DNA from: an uncultured Flavobacteriaceae bacterium
GTDB lineage: Bacteria > Bacteroidota > Bacteroidia > Flavobacteriales > Flavobacteriaceae
Length of the DNA: 64,000 nt
Assembly (NCBI GenBank): GCA_947486785.1
Contig: CANKUU010000015.1
Coordinates: 1-64,000, forward strand
Reading direction: 5' to 3'
The translations under genes were made by a program, and so were the position numbers. Shown in pieces: positions 1 through 9,640 of this stretch (within the stretch, counting starts at the first letter, position 1; the number at the start of each line of letters is the position of its first letter). A model generated the notes under the pieces. That model was not told the origin of the DNA. It did no database searches and worked only from the letters and a program-made list of their open reading frames with translations.

Positions 1-864
1 CTTCAATCAAATTTGAAACAACAAATACCACGCAGTTAACTCTTTTTTACTAATTCCTTATGTCGAACTCAGGTTAAAAAAAATAATACTACTAAAAACT
101 GCTTCATATTTTAGGTTTTGGTTCGTCTATTGATCAGCAAATTAGATAATCAAATTTTTAGCTAACTTTAGATTTGTTAAAATTAGGCTTTGTTTTTAGT
201 GAATAATATGATAAAAATCGGCTTTTACGATTATGTTAAAATAGTTTTCCCGACAATACTAAAATCAGCATTTATTTTATCGTGCTAACCGGCACATCAT
301 CAACAAGAAGGTCTTTAAATATTCAAATTAAGTTAAACGATGTGAAGAGCGAACAAGTAAGTTATCGAAGTAAAATTTTCTTTAAGGATAAAGCTTTTTC
401 AACAACAAATGAAATCATTTGCTGCCCCAGACTAGTTTTAAACAGATTTCTTGTTTGATATTAAACTGGAGTAGTTTTAATTTAAAGAATGATTTTAGTT
501 GTAATAAATTTTAATTTTTTTTTAGGCAATAACGTTGTTAATTCTGCTACCAAAGAGTAAAAGCATTAATTTTTTTGATTCGCATTATCTACTTTTCTGA
601 TTAAAATTTTAACACTCTAAAATACATGTATTAGAAGGCAGTAGGAAAAACCAAATTTGAAACATCTTATAGCGCTTTTAAAAGCACTATTGATGTTTTA
701 AAAACTAGAGTAAAGTTACATGCTGAATTACAAAAAAATGTAGCAAAATTCTTAAAATAAAAATTTAGCATTAAAAATGCTACTAACTTTGAAATACCTA
801 CCAAATATCTTGTAAGTATTTTGTGACTTAAAAGACCAAATGAATAATTTTTTTTTAAAATCAT
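1..864. other. Gene-poor leader region
   Basis: I see no convincing intact gene here. Minus-strand open frames in this stretch are A/T-biased and resemble no family I know. A short plus-strand frame at 635-760 (41 codons, no start codon) reads like the C-terminal end of a helical protein and may be a remnant. A TAnnTTTG box at 784-791 probably serves the next gene. Confidence 0.5.
784..791 (+). promoter_or_regulatory. Candidate -7 promoter element (TAACTTTG)
   Basis: Matches the Bacteroidetes -7 consensus TAnnTTTG, about 73 nt before the ATG at 865. No TTG at the expected -33 spacing was found, so the assignment rests on one element. Confidence 0.35.
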
Positions 865-1728
865 ATGAAACATAAAAAAGGTAAGTTTTTTTCACATTTA
901 ATAATTGTTGCGATACTATTAATTTTTCAAGAGAGCAAAGCGCAAAGTGCTTGGAGCCAAAAGAAAGGTGAAATTTATTCACATTTAAGCTATTCATTAA
1001 TTTCAAATTATAGTGATATTTATAGCAAAACAGCCTATTCAACTACCCGAAAAATAAGTGATAACACCCTACAACTATACGGAGAATATGGTTTAAGTGA
1101 TAAACTTACTCTTATTGTTAGCCTTCCCCTAAAATCAATAAGCACGGGGACTGAAGTAGCTGCTTCAATGCTACCACTTTCAATTGACAAAGGCTCAAAA
1201 ACAGCTTTGGGCAATGTTATCATTGGTATAAAGCATAAAATTTTTGACAGAAAATTTGTTTTATCCGGACAACTGAATATGGAAGCAAATACAGGTAGTT
1301 CAGATCTAGATTTAGGTATACGCACGGGTTTAAATGCTTGGACATTTACCCCTACCCTTAATTTTGGCAGAGGGTATAATAACTATTATGTTCAAGCTTT
1401 TTCTGGAATAGCATTAAGAACAAACAATTACAGCTCAAATTTTAAATTAGGAGGTGAATTTGGATGGACCTCTATAAAGAACATAACCCTTATCGGCTTT
1501 ATTGATATTGTTGCGTCTTTTAAAAATGGAACTGTAATGTTACCCAATAGCACTTTTGAAACAGCTCTTTATCTAAACAATCAAGAATATACTGCTGTTG
1601 GACTAAAAGCAGTCTACCATTTTACTGATAATTTTGGCTTTACAATGGGTCTCGGCGGAGCCTTATCTGCCAATAATGTACCTAAGCAATTGGCTTTAAG
1701 CGGCGGGTTATTTTACCAATTGAAATAA
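865..1728 (+). CDS. Predicted outer-membrane beta-barrel protein of unknown function
   Basis: A 287-aa protein with a clear N-terminal signal peptide (basic MKHKKGK, hydrophobic stretch, cleavage probably after SKA-QS near residue 27). The rest consists of alternating hydrophobic and polar strands with many Gly, Tyr and Asn residues and ends in a strand closing on YQLK, as in small Bacteroidetes outer-membrane barrels of the transporter/MetA-degradation type. No catalytic motif is visible. It stands alone: 220 bp separate it from the kinase gene downstream. The barrel prediction is inference from composition and strand pattern; the substrate or role cannot be read from the sequence. Confidence 0.7.
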   Translation: MKHKKGKFFSHLIIVAILLIFQESKAQSAWSQKKGEIYSHLSYSLISNYSDIYSKTAYSTTRKISDNTLQLYGEYGLSDKLTLIVSLPLKSISTGTEVAASMLPLSIDKGSKTALGNVIIGIKHKIFDRKFVLSGQLNMEANTGSSDLDLGIRTGLNAWTFTPTLNFGRGYNNYYVQAFSGIALRTNNYSSNFKLGGEFGWTSIKNITLIGFIDIVASFKNGTVMLPNSTFETALYLNNQEYTAVGLKAVYHFTDNFGFTMGLGGALSANNVPKQLALSGGLFYQLK

Positions 1729-1948
1729 AAATCTTGCGTTAGAAATACGCTTCCTTGTATCATAATATAGCTTTAATTGCTTAAGTTGCTCGTTGTATTT
1801 GAAAAAATAGCATTTTGTAAGGTTTTCCTTACGAATATAAATGCCTTAAATAATATTTTTCAAAAACGATTAAATTTTCATTCCAATTACACCCATAATT
1901 TTTTCTTTTTACTTTATCTTTAGTAAGTAATCTAAAAGCTACCCTTAA

Positions 1949-4900
1949 ATGACTACACCCTTTAGTGCCTCAAAAAAAGAACAGCAACACCCAAAGCCAG
2001 TTGTTCCAGACGATATTGAACATCGTATTGTGGCTATTGGTGCAAGCGCTGGCGGGCTTGAGGCATTAAAAGAATTTTTTAGCAATGTTCCGATAGACTG
2101 CTACCATAGTTTTGTGGTTATTCAGCACTTAAGTCCAGACTACAAGTCACTCATGGCAGACTTACTTTCTAAGAGCACTAATTTACCCATTTATGAGGTG
2201 AAAAATAATATGAAGGTAGAACCCGCCTCGGTATACTTAATTCCACCAAAAAAGAATATGACAATTATCGATGGCATTTTGCATCTAGTAAATAAGCCCA
2301 AAGGTAATAGCCTGAATTTGCCAATCGATATTTTCTTCAATTCTTTGGCGCACGAATACAATGAAAAAGCAATTTGTGTAATTCTTAGTGGAACAGGTAG
2401 TGATGGTACTAGTGGTGCCCGAACCATCAAAGAAGTAGGTGGAATGGTAATGGTTCAAGACCCGGATCAGGCAAAATTCGATGGAATGCCAAGAAGCGCT
2501 ATTCAAACTGGTTTAGTAGATTATACCTTGCCTGTTGAATCTATGGCAAGTGAACTATTACACTACATAGAGCATCCTACTACAAGAGGCGAGTCAGTGC
2601 TGCTTATAGAAGAAGATGAAGATACTATCAAAAGTATTTTAAAGATTGTTAGAGAAGAAACTGGATTAGATTTTCAGCAATATAAAAGACCTACTCTAGT
2701 ACGGCGGATTGCAAGAAGAATTAGTGTGAATACTTTACACAACCAAAAAGAGTATTTAGATTTTATACGTCAAAACAGAATAGAATCTGACATTCTTGCG
2801 CGTGAATTTCTGATTGGGGTTACTAATTTTTTTAGAGATAATCAAGTTTGGAAAAGTTTAGAAACTTCTGTAATTCCTGACTTAGTTTCTTCAAAAAAAA
2901 ATGGCGATGTTTTTAAGGTTTGGTGTGTAGGCTCAAGCACCGGTGAAGAAGCCTACAGTATGGCGATGATAATCGATGAAGAAATTGAACGCCAAAATAA
3001 AGATTTAAAAGTAAAAATTTTTGCTACCGACTTAGCTAGCAATCATGTAAATATTGGTAGTAGAGGAATTTATCCCGAAAGTATAATTGCGAATGTTTCA
3101 CCTGCTAGGTTAAAGAAATTTTTTACCAAAATTGATGATTCCTATCAGGTAAGTTCCAAATTGCGTAAAACGGTAATTTTTAGTCAGCACAATGTTTTGA
3201 CAGACCCACCATTTAATAAAATGGATATTTCCGTTTGTAGAAACTTACTAATATATATGCAACAAGCTGCGCAGCGTAAAATCATTGGCTTATTGCATTA
3301 TTCTTTAAACCTAAACGGTATTTTATTACTCGGCAGTAGTGAATCTTTAGGAGATTACACAAGCGTATTCGAAGTATTTAACCGTAACGCAAAGATTTAC
3401 AAAAACATTAAACAGGCAAAGTCTATTGGTTTTGAACCTTTAAAATACCCTGATTCAAGTAAGTTTGCTAAAAATATCATCAATAATAGAGCGGTTGTCA
3501 ACAATGAAATAAGAATGGCAAACATCATGAACGAGATGATTGCTGATGAACTTGGTTTGGCAGGGGTTTACATAGATGAAGGTTTTAATATTTTACACGC
3601 AGTTGGTGAGTTTAAGAAGTTTGTTCAGTTACCAGAAAAGGGTTTTAGTATAAATCTTTTAAACATGGTGCCACCGAACGTATCTATAACCTTAGCTGCA
3701 ACAGTGCGAAAAGCATTTACAAAACAAGAAAGAATTTTATACAAGTCTTTATCGATTACGAATGAACAAGGCACAATTCCTTTCGATATTTTAGTAAATC
3801 CTTTTGAAATAAATTTTGTAAATCATGCCCGTGGTTGCCTTCTGCTTTTTATTCCCAGAAAAGAACAGAAAGGTTCTGCAACCGTTTTAAAAGATACTTC
3901 AGATTTATCAAATTTTAGAATTTTAGAACTTGAAGAGGAATTAAAAAACGCAAAAGAAAATCTAAATAATGTTGTTGAAGAAGTAGAAACCAGTAATGAA
4001 GAATTACAGGCCACTAATGAAGAACTACTTGCTTCAAACGAAGAATTACAAAGTACAAACGAAGAACTACAAAGTGTTAATGAAGAACTACATACTGTAA
4101 ATGCTGAACTGCATCAAAAAATGGAAGACCTTTCTGCGCTTAATAGCGATATGGATAATTTATTAACCAGTACAGATATCGGCACCATTTTTATTGACAC
4201 AGAAATGCGAATTCGTAAGTTTACACCGGCTATTAGAGACCATTTTAGTTTAAGAGAAACTGATATAAATAGACCCATAAGTCACTTTGCTAATAATTTT
4301 GACACAAAATCTTCTGATTTTTTAGAAAGAGTTAAAGAGGTTTTGGTAGGAGGCAAAATGGTTCAAAGAGAACTGCACACAAGCAATGGAAAATGGTTTT
4401 TAAAACGAGTAGCACCTTATTTTGACAATGATAAAAAAATTAAAGGTGTGGTCATTAGTTTTGTAGATATTGACGATATTAAAAAATCTGAAGAAAAAAT
4501 AAAAAAGAGTGAACAAGAATTTCGCCTTTTGTATGAAAATGCACCAGAAATGTTTGCTAGCTTCGACAAAAACGGCAAATTAATAAATTGTAATAGGCGT
4601 TTAGTTGAAAATCTTGGTTACAAAAATAAAGCTGAGCTTCTTAAAAAACATTTTCAAGACTTTTATTACAATTCTTCAGAAGCCACAAAAAAACATTTTA
4701 AAGAGTTTAAGCGCTCGGGCAAAATGAATAATGTAAAGGTCATTTTTGCAAAAAAAGATGGCTCACCCATTAATATTAGAATTAATGCACAGGTGCTCTA
4801 TGATACTGAGGGTAATGAAATTTACTCTTTAGCATCTTTTCATGATATTTCAGATTTAACAAAAATTGAACAAGAATTAATTGATAAAAATAAAGCGTTT

Positions 4901-5950
4901 GAACAATTATTAGAAGGAACAACTGCAGGCTATTGGGATTTAAGGGTTAAAGAAGGAAAGCAGTATTTAAGTCCGAGTTATAAAGCAATGTTCGGTTATG
5001 AAGATCATGAAATAGATAACAGCCCTGAACTATGGAAAACCTTGGTGCATCCTGAAGATCTTCAAATTGTTTTAGACACCTATGATAAACATATTCAATC
5101 TAAGGGTGAAATTCCTTTTTCATATCAAGTGCGCTATTTTCATAAAGACGGTAGCATTGTATGGATTTATAGTTTGGCAAAAGTAATAGAATGGGACACA
5201 AATTGGCAACCTTTAAGAATTATAGGAAGTCATATCGATATTACTCCACTTAAAACAATTGAAGAAGAGCTATATAGAAGCAACAGAGAATTAGAACAGT
5301 TTGCTTACGTAGCAAGTCACGATTTACAAGAACCTTTAAATACGATTACCGATTTTGTTAAACTTCTAGAGGAAGAATATCATGAAAAACTAGAAGGAGA
5401 TGCACAAAAATATATTGAATTTATTTTAGAGGCAGCAAATCGAATGAGTAGCTTAGTAAAAAGTGTTTTAAGCTATTCTAAGATTGGTAAAAATTTAGAA
5501 AAAAAGGCTGTTGACTGTAATCACATTTTAAAAGATCTAAAACAAGATCTAAAACATAAAATATTAGAAACCAAGACTACCATAACTCATAAAAAACTAC
5601 CCGTAATACACGGTTATGAAATTGAACTACATTCACTGTTCTTTAATCTTATTTCTAATTCGATTAAATTTAGAAGAGAAAATCATCCTCCTAAAATATC
5701 GATTAAGGCAGAGGAGTTAGAATCTCATTGGAAATTTTGTTTTGAAGATAATGGTATTGGTGTATCAAAAAATAATCAAAAAAAGGTTTTCAATATATTT
5801 CAGAGACTAAATAATATGGACAGCTTTGAAGGCACCGGCATAGGGCTAGCTCAATGTAAAAAAATAACGGAACTACATGGAGGTAAAATTTGGATCGATA
5901 GCTCATCAAAATCAGGTACAAAATTTTGCTTTACGATTAAAAAACTTTAA
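1949..5950 (+). CDS. CheB-CheR-PAS hybrid sensor histidine kinase
   Basis: A 1333-aa fusion. Residues about 25-205 are a CheB methylesterase domain (GASAGG with catalytic Ser33, a QH pair, and SGTGSDG near 160). Residues about 215-480 are a CheR methyltransferase domain (SAM motif [10 protein letters not shown]). Then come a linker, a long coiled coil of repeated NEELQ/SNEEL heptads (about 660-730), three PAS/PAC segments (about 745-1125), and a HisKA/HATPase unit with phospho-acceptor His1124 in ASHDLQEP, N-box LISNSIKF and G-boxes DNGIGV and GTGIGLA. There is no CheB receiver domain and no transmembrane segment, so it is probably cytosolic. The response regulator gene starts 6 nt downstream, suggesting a cognate pair. 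The signal sensed is unknown, and no chemoreceptor or flagellar gene lies nearby. Confidence 0.95.
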   Translation: MTTPFSASKKEQQHPKPVVPDDIEHRIVAIGASAGGLEALKEFFSNVPIDCYHSFVVIQHLSPDYKSLMADLLSKSTNLPIYEVKNNMKVEPASVYLIPPKKNMTIIDGILHLVNKPKGNSLNLPIDIFFNSLAHEYNEKAICVILSGTGSDGTSGARTIKEVGGMVMVQDPDQAKFDGMPRSAIQTGLVDYTLPVESMASELLHYIEHPTTRGESVLLIEEDEDTIKSILKIVREETGLDFQQYKRPTLVRRIARRISVNTLHNQKEYLDFIRQNRIESDILAREFLIGVTNFFRDNQVWKSLETSVIPDLVSSKKNGDVFKVWCVGSSTGEEAYSMAMIIDEEIERQNKDLKVKIFATDLASNHVNIGSRGIYPESIIANVSPARLKKFFTKIDDSYQVSSKLRKTVIFSQHNVLTDPPFNKMDISVCRNLLIYMQQAAQRKIIGLLHYSLNLNGILLLGSSESLGDYTSVFEVFNRNAKIYKNIKQAKSIGFEPLKYPDSSKFAKNIINNRAVVNNEIRMANIMNEMIADELGLAGVYIDEGFNILHAVGEFKKFVQLPEKGFSINLLNMVPPNVSITLAATVRKAFTKQERILYKSLSITNEQGTIPFDILVNPFEINFVNHARGCLLLFIPRKEQKGSATVLKDTSDLSNFRILELEEELKNAKENLNNVVEEVETSNEELQATNEELLASNEELQSTNEELQSVNEELHTVNAELHQKMEDLSALNSDMDNLLTSTDIGTIFIDTEMRIRKFTPAIRDHFSLRETDINRPISHFANNFDTKSSDFLERVKEVLVGGKMVQRELHTSNGKWFLKRVAPYFDNDKKIKGVVISFVDIDDIKKSEEKIKKSEQEFRLLYENAPEMFASFDKNGKLINCNRRLVENLGYKNKAELLKKHFQDFYYNSSEATKKHFKEFKRSGKMNNVKVIFAKKDGSPINIRINAQVLYDTEGNEIYSLASFHDISDLTKIEQELIDKNKAFEQLLEGTTAGYWDLRVKEGKQYLSPSYKAMFGYEDHEIDNSPELWKTLVHPEDLQIVLDTYDKHIQSKGEIPFSYQVRYFHKDGSIVWIYSLAKVIEWDTNWQPLRIIGSHIDITPLKTIEEELYRSNRELEQFAYVASHDLQEPLNTITDFVKLLEEEYHEKLEGDAQKYIEFILEAANRMSSLVKSVLSYSKIGKNLEKKAVDCNHILKDLKQDLKHKILETKTTITHKKLPVIHGYEIELHSLFFNLISNSIKFRRENHPPKISIKAEELESHWKFCFEDNGIGVSKNNQKKVFNIFQRLNNMDSFEGTGIGLAQCKKITELHGGKIWIDSSSKSGTKFCFTIKKL

Positions 5951-5956
5951 AAAAAT

Positions 5957-6358
5957 ATGCAAAAAAAACTTAAATCAATACTCTTACTAGACGACAATCT
6001 TGCCACAAATTTTATACATAAAAAATTTTTACAAAAAGCAAATTGCGCAGAACAAATAATCGATTTTAGAAGCGGTATCAATGCTTTAAAATACTTGACA
6101 CAACAGGGTATTCGACAACCAGATATGATTATGGTTGATATTAATATGCCGATTATGAGTGCTTGGGAATTTCTTGAGCTATATGAAAACTCAAGACAAA
6201 TTACAAAAACAGACACCACAATTGTTCTTTTATCTACATCATTAAGTCCTGCCGATAAAGAAAAAGCTGATAATACTCCCGTAATAAAAGAAGTATTACT
6301 AAAACCATTATCTGTAGAATCAATACAACAGACTATTGATAAACATTTTAACAAATAG
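5957..6358 (+). CDS. Single-domain response regulator
   Basis: A 133-aa stand-alone receiver domain. The acidic pocket is D12/D13, the phospho-acceptor is Asp61 (in MVDINMP), a Ser/Thr switch lies in LLSTS, and the conserved Lys is in LLKPLS. There is no output domain, so it must act by phosphorelay or protein contact, like CheY or Spo0F. It starts 6 nt after the CheB-CheR kinase stop and is very probably co-transcribed with it and phosphorylated by it. The kinase at 6501 is a second possible partner. Confidence 0.95.
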   Translation: MQKKLKSILLLDDNLATNFIHKKFLQKANCAEQIIDFRSGINALKYLTQQGIRQPDMIMVDINMPIMSAWEFLELYENSRQITKTDTTIVLLSTSLSPADKEKADNTPVIKEVLLKPLSVESIQQTIDKHFNK

Positions 6359-6500
6359 TTTCGATAAACGGCTTTTTAAATTAGTTTAAACCACAAAAAA
6401 ATAAATTAACACCACTATTTAAAAAGGTTTCACAACAAAATAAAATTTATTCTTAATTAAAATTAGAACTTTACGTAAGTCTAAAAATACCCTTGTCAAT

Positions 6501-8366
6501 ATGAAAATGGTCACAAAATCTGTAAGTAATCCAGCATTATCTGAAAATACCTTTTGGATTAAAGATTTATCTACCTCTACAGCATTACTAGATATAAACT
6601 TTAAATTTGTTGATGCATCTTACCAACTAAAACGTAAATTTTATTTGGAAGACGCCGACATACTCGGTAAAACCATTTTCGAAATTTTTCCTTCATTCTC
6701 AAGAGACTGGAAAGAGAAAATGCGGTTTGCAATGGAGGGCTTGAAGGATATTCAAGTGATGGTTAAAATTGACATGTTAAATGGCAGTTCCAAAAAAGTT
6801 TTATGGCGTTTAAATGCGTGGAGAAATAAAGAGGGTAGCACCATCGGATTAGTAATTAACGCCGAAGATGTTACCAAGGTAAAAGATTTGGAGCGCGAAT
6901 TATTAAAATTAAAAAACCGTCTCTCGGAAAAGGGAGAGTTAGCCAAGATTGGAAGTTGGGAATTTTTAGTAGAACAAGAGCAAATACTTATTTCACAAAA
7001 CGCTCAAAAAATTTTTGATCTAAACAATTGTTCTCAATTCTCTTTAGGTCTACTTCAAAAATTATTAGGAGAAAATAATAAAGAGTTAATTCAGCAAACT
7101 CTTTTTGAAGCAATCCAAAACGGTATTCCATGGAACAAATCTTTAAAAGTATGCTTAAAAAATGGTGATGAGATACTCATGAATACCATTGGGCGACCTA
7201 AATTTAAGAATGGCAAATGCCACCGAATTGTTGGTACTGTTCAAATTGTCAACATCAAAACGGAGAGCGCTTCAAACCAAACCAATAAAATTAATGCATT
7301 AAACGCTTCAAAGAAAGTTGAAGATTATTTTAGTAATTCGCCTTCAGCAATGGTATTACTAGATGTTTCAAATAGAAAAATTTTAAGGGTAAACGAAGAG
7401 CTTTTAAAAATTGTTAATCTGAAACAACAGCATTTGCAATTTAAAAATTATTCTGAATTTCTTAAAAATGAAAACAAGTCAACCCTGCTGCTGATCAGAA
7501 AACAACTCAGAGATTTTGGAAAGTTTGAAAAAATAGATATTCCATTTATTAGTGAATCAAATGAGCAAAAAACACTAAGTGTTTCAGGTAAACTTGTAAA
7601 CTTTGAAGAAAATTTACTCTGCGAAATTAAAGATGTTACCGAAGATAGAAAAAGAGAAAAAGACCTTGCGAATAATCTAAAAAAGAGCAACAACCACATT
7701 AAAAAATTAGTGAATTATACGCACATAATTACTCATAATTTAAAAGGTCATGCCACAAATTTTTCTTTAATGGTAGATTTACTAAAAGAGACTAGCTCGC
7801 AAAAAGAGTATAATCAAATATTAAATGTTTTAAAATATAGTACAGAGAATTTAAGCGAAACCATTGGCGATTTAAGAAGTATGGTTGCTATTAAAGAAAA
7901 TTACACTTCAAAAAAATCAAGCCTGCTCCTTAACGATTTTGTTTATAAGGCACTTCAAAATTTGTCTGGCGAAATTCGTAAAGTAGATGCAAAAGTTATA
8001 AATGAAATCACGAATAGCCAAAAAATAGTAGCTTTTCCATTTTACTTAGAAAATATTTTAACCAACTGTATCTCAAATGCGGTTAAATTTAGAAAACTTA
8101 CCAAAACTCCAATTATAAGTATAAGTGCAACTACAACGAAGGAGTACACTATTTTATCAATTGAAGATAATGGTGTTGGTATGAATTTATCTGAAAGAGG
8201 TGATAAACTTTTTAAAATAGGAAGTTCACTAGGTAACCTTAGTGACTCAAAAGGAATGGGGTTGTATCTTACAAACTATCAAGTTGAAATTATGAACGGT
8301 AAAATTGAAGTAGAAAGCACTCCTAATGAGGGTTCTATTTTCAAAATATTCTTTCCAAATAATTAA
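6501..8366 (+). CDS. PAS-domain sensor histidine kinase
   Basis: A 621-aa soluble kinase. Residues about 15-130 form a PAS domain with a PAC-like end (VINAEDVTK), followed by two more PAS-like segments (about 150-255 and 275-390). The dimerisation helix carries the probable phospho-acceptor His412 in ITHNLKGH, a variant seen in Bacteroidetes kinases in place of SHDLR. The ATPase domain has N-box ISNAVKF, G1 EDNGVGM and G2 SKGMGLY. No membrane segment or signal peptide is visible. It follows the response regulator by 142 bp on the same strand, so it may feed the same receiver. Its ligand is unknown. Confidence 0.93.
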   Translation: MKMVTKSVSNPALSENTFWIKDLSTSTALLDINFKFVDASYQLKRKFYLEDADILGKTIFEIFPSFSRDWKEKMRFAMEGLKDIQVMVKIDMLNGSSKKVLWRLNAWRNKEGSTIGLVINAEDVTKVKDLERELLKLKNRLSEKGELAKIGSWEFLVEQEQILISQNAQKIFDLNNCSQFSLGLLQKLLGENNKELIQQTLFEAIQNGIPWNKSLKVCLKNGDEILMNTIGRPKFKNGKCHRIVGTVQIVNIKTESASNQTNKINALNASKKVEDYFSNSPSAMVLLDVSNRKILRVNEELLKIVNLKQQHLQFKNYSEFLKNENKSTLLLIRKQLRDFGKFEKIDIPFISESNEQKTLSVSGKLVNFEENLLCEIKDVTEDRKREKDLANNLKKSNNHIKKLVNYTHIITHNLKGHATNFSLMVDLLKETSSQKEYNQILNVLKYSTENLSETIGDLRSMVAIKENYTSKKSSLLLNDFVYKALQNLSGEIRKVDAKVINEITNSQKIVAFPFYLENILTNCISNAVKFRKLTKTPIISISATTTKEYTILSIEDNGVGMNLSERGDKLFKIGSSLGNLSDSKGMGLYLTNYQVEIMNGKIEVESTPNEGSIFKIFFPNN

Positions 8367-8769
8367 ACAAAATATAGGTAAGTGTAAATTTTAAAGGCAA
8401 AGGGTTACTCAATTGTTCCCGTTTGCCTTTTCTACATAACTACACAAAGTTGTTTTTAGTTCTTCGGTCTTAAAAGCGGTAATTGAAATTTAATACCGCT
8501 AAAGAGTCATATGAAACAAACGATACAAGTTTCACTATCAAAACCTATGCAATATCATTATTTTAAATTTTTATTAAAAGTTAACTCCTAAGATTTTTTT
8601 GAATATTTTAAGTCTATACACCGCCGTTAAGCGTATGGGTGTAGGGCTACCAAATTTGTTAAAATTTATTTTGTTTAACTTTTATTAAAATTAGATAAAC
8701 ATTTTGTAACTTTAAACCAAACTAAGGTAGTTTAGAAAATCGGCTACTTGTGATAACTTAAACTTTGGT
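8367..8769. other. Intergenic region between kinase cluster and photolyase operon
   Basis: Holds the hairpin at 8393-8432 and otherwise nothing I can assign. A 26-codon frame at 8511-8591 has no support. Just before the next gene, TAACTTTA (about 8706-8713) is a one-mismatch -7 box. Confidence 0.5.
8393..8432 (+). terminator. Rho-independent terminator-like hairpin
   Basis: AAAGGCAAAGGG pairs with CCC-G-TTTGCCTTT (one bulged G), followed by a short T-run. It lies 27 nt after the PAS kinase stop. Confidence 0.7.
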
Positions 8770-8934
8770 ATGTTCAACATTTTTAAATCAAAATCAGAAA
8801 TAGAAAAATTACAAATCAAGTATAAAAGCTTGCTAAAAGAGGCACATGCACTATCTACCATTGATAGAAAAAAAAGTGATAAAAAAGTCTTTGAAGCAAA
8901 TGAAATTTTAATAAAAATGGAAAAGTTGAGCTAG
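8770..8934 (+). CDS. Lacal_2735 family small protein
   Basis: A 54-aa protein found by hand translation, beginning MFNIFKSKSEIEKL and ending IKMEKLS. The pattern (MFxxFKxKSE, then KLLKEAH.LST.DRK.SD, then a closing Lys-rich helix) is that of the small, highly charged Lacal_2735 family known from Flavobacteriaceae, whose function is unknown. It is predicted to be all-helical and cytosolic. It is probably the first gene of the photolyase operon, with 13 nt to the DUF2452 gene, and so may be part of the same stress or light response. Confidence 0.85.
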   Translation: MFNIFKSKSEIEKLQIKYKSLLKEAHALSTIDRKKSDKKVFEANEILIKMEKLS

Positions 8935-8947
8935 TTAATAGAAATTA

Positions 8948-9346
8948 ATGAAAATAAAAAAACCAGATTATGTAGTTTTTAATAGTGCAACACAAAAATA
9001 TGATGCATTTGTAATGCCATACCCCTCATCTGTTAGTGCGCCGGTAATTAAAAATACAAATACAACAGCTTGGAAGAACCGTAGCATCAACAAAGTTAAT
9101 AGTAAGGTAGCCACAAAGCTTTTAGAACTTAAAGAGCAATATGATTCTATTTTAAAAGAGTTTGAATATAATAAGCTCATTTTTAATGCTAAAATTAGCT
9201 TTGAGCCTGTTATTGGGCAAACCTATCATTTGTATCAACGAGATAATGGAGAAACATTTATGTCTTTATTATCACCAGATCAATTTAACCTGATGCATTT
9301 AGGTAGTTTTTATTTAAATGCCGAAATGATTTGGCAAAAAATATAG
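8948..9346 (+). CDS. DUF2452 domain-containing protein
   Basis: A 132-aa protein matching the DUF2452 family by its layout: MKIKKPDYVVFN start, a conserved PYPSSVSAPVI segment, a central helix (ELKEQYDSILKEFEYN), then the Tyr/Trp-rich GQTYHLYQRDNGE..LSLLSP end. The function is not known. There is no signal peptide or membrane segment. It lies 13 nt after Lacal_2735 and 6 nt before the TIGR03643 gene, so it belongs to the operon. Its repeated company with photolyase-type genes suggests a supporting role, which is inference only. Confidence 0.85.
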   Translation: MKIKKPDYVVFNSATQKYDAFVMPYPSSVSAPVIKNTNTTAWKNRSINKVNSKVATKLLELKEQYDSILKEFEYNKLIFNAKISFEPVIGQTYHLYQRDNGETFMSLLSPDQFNLMHLGSFYLNAEMIWQKI

Positions 9347-9352
9347 TCCTTT

Positions 9353-9640
9353 ATGAATAATACTGAGCCCATTACAGAAAGAAATTTAGACCGTATTATT
9401 GAAATGGCTTGGGAAGATCGTACGCCTTTCGAGGCCATAAAGTTTCAATTTAATTTAGCAGAAAAAGAAGTAATAAAATTAATGCGAAGAAACTTAAAAG
9501 TTTCTAGCTTTAAACGCTGGCGCAAACGTGTAAATAGTGGTGTAAGTCAAAAGCATCTCAAAAAAAGAAATCCTGAGATTACGCGATTCAAATGTTCGAG
9601 ACAAAAAGCTATTTCTGGTAATAAAATATCTAAACGGTAA
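9353..9640 (+). CDS. TIGR03643 family protein
   Basis: A 95-aa basic protein. Residues about 8-65 carry the TIGR03643 signature (IIEMAWEDRTPFEAI, then EVIKLMRRNLK, then FKRWRKRV), which looks like a helix-turn-helix-type fold. The tail is Lys/Arg-rich. The stop codon is immediately followed by the ATG of the photolyase-like gene (no gap), so translation is probably coupled. Members are typically found beside photolyase/cryptochrome genes. A nucleic-acid-binding role would fit the charge and fold but has not been shown here. Confidence 0.85.
   Translation: MNNTEPITERNLDRIIEMAWEDRTPFEAIKFQFNLAEKEVIKLMRRNLKVSSFKRWRKRVNSGVSQKHLKKRNPEITRFKCSRQKAISGNKISKR

Noticed and set aside
64-360. Search for tRNA or structured RNA in the leader region and the other long gaps
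   Set aside because: No cloverleaf, CCA-proximal stem or GC-rich conserved block was found in any gap.
5947-6354. 135-codon minus-strand open frame
   Set aside because: It mirrors the response regulator gene almost exactly; the plus frame has all receiver motifs and the minus frame resembles nothing.
8511-8591. 26-codon plus-strand frame (starts MKQTIQVSLSK)
   Set aside because: Too short, no family, no downstream conservation evidence and no promoter box.
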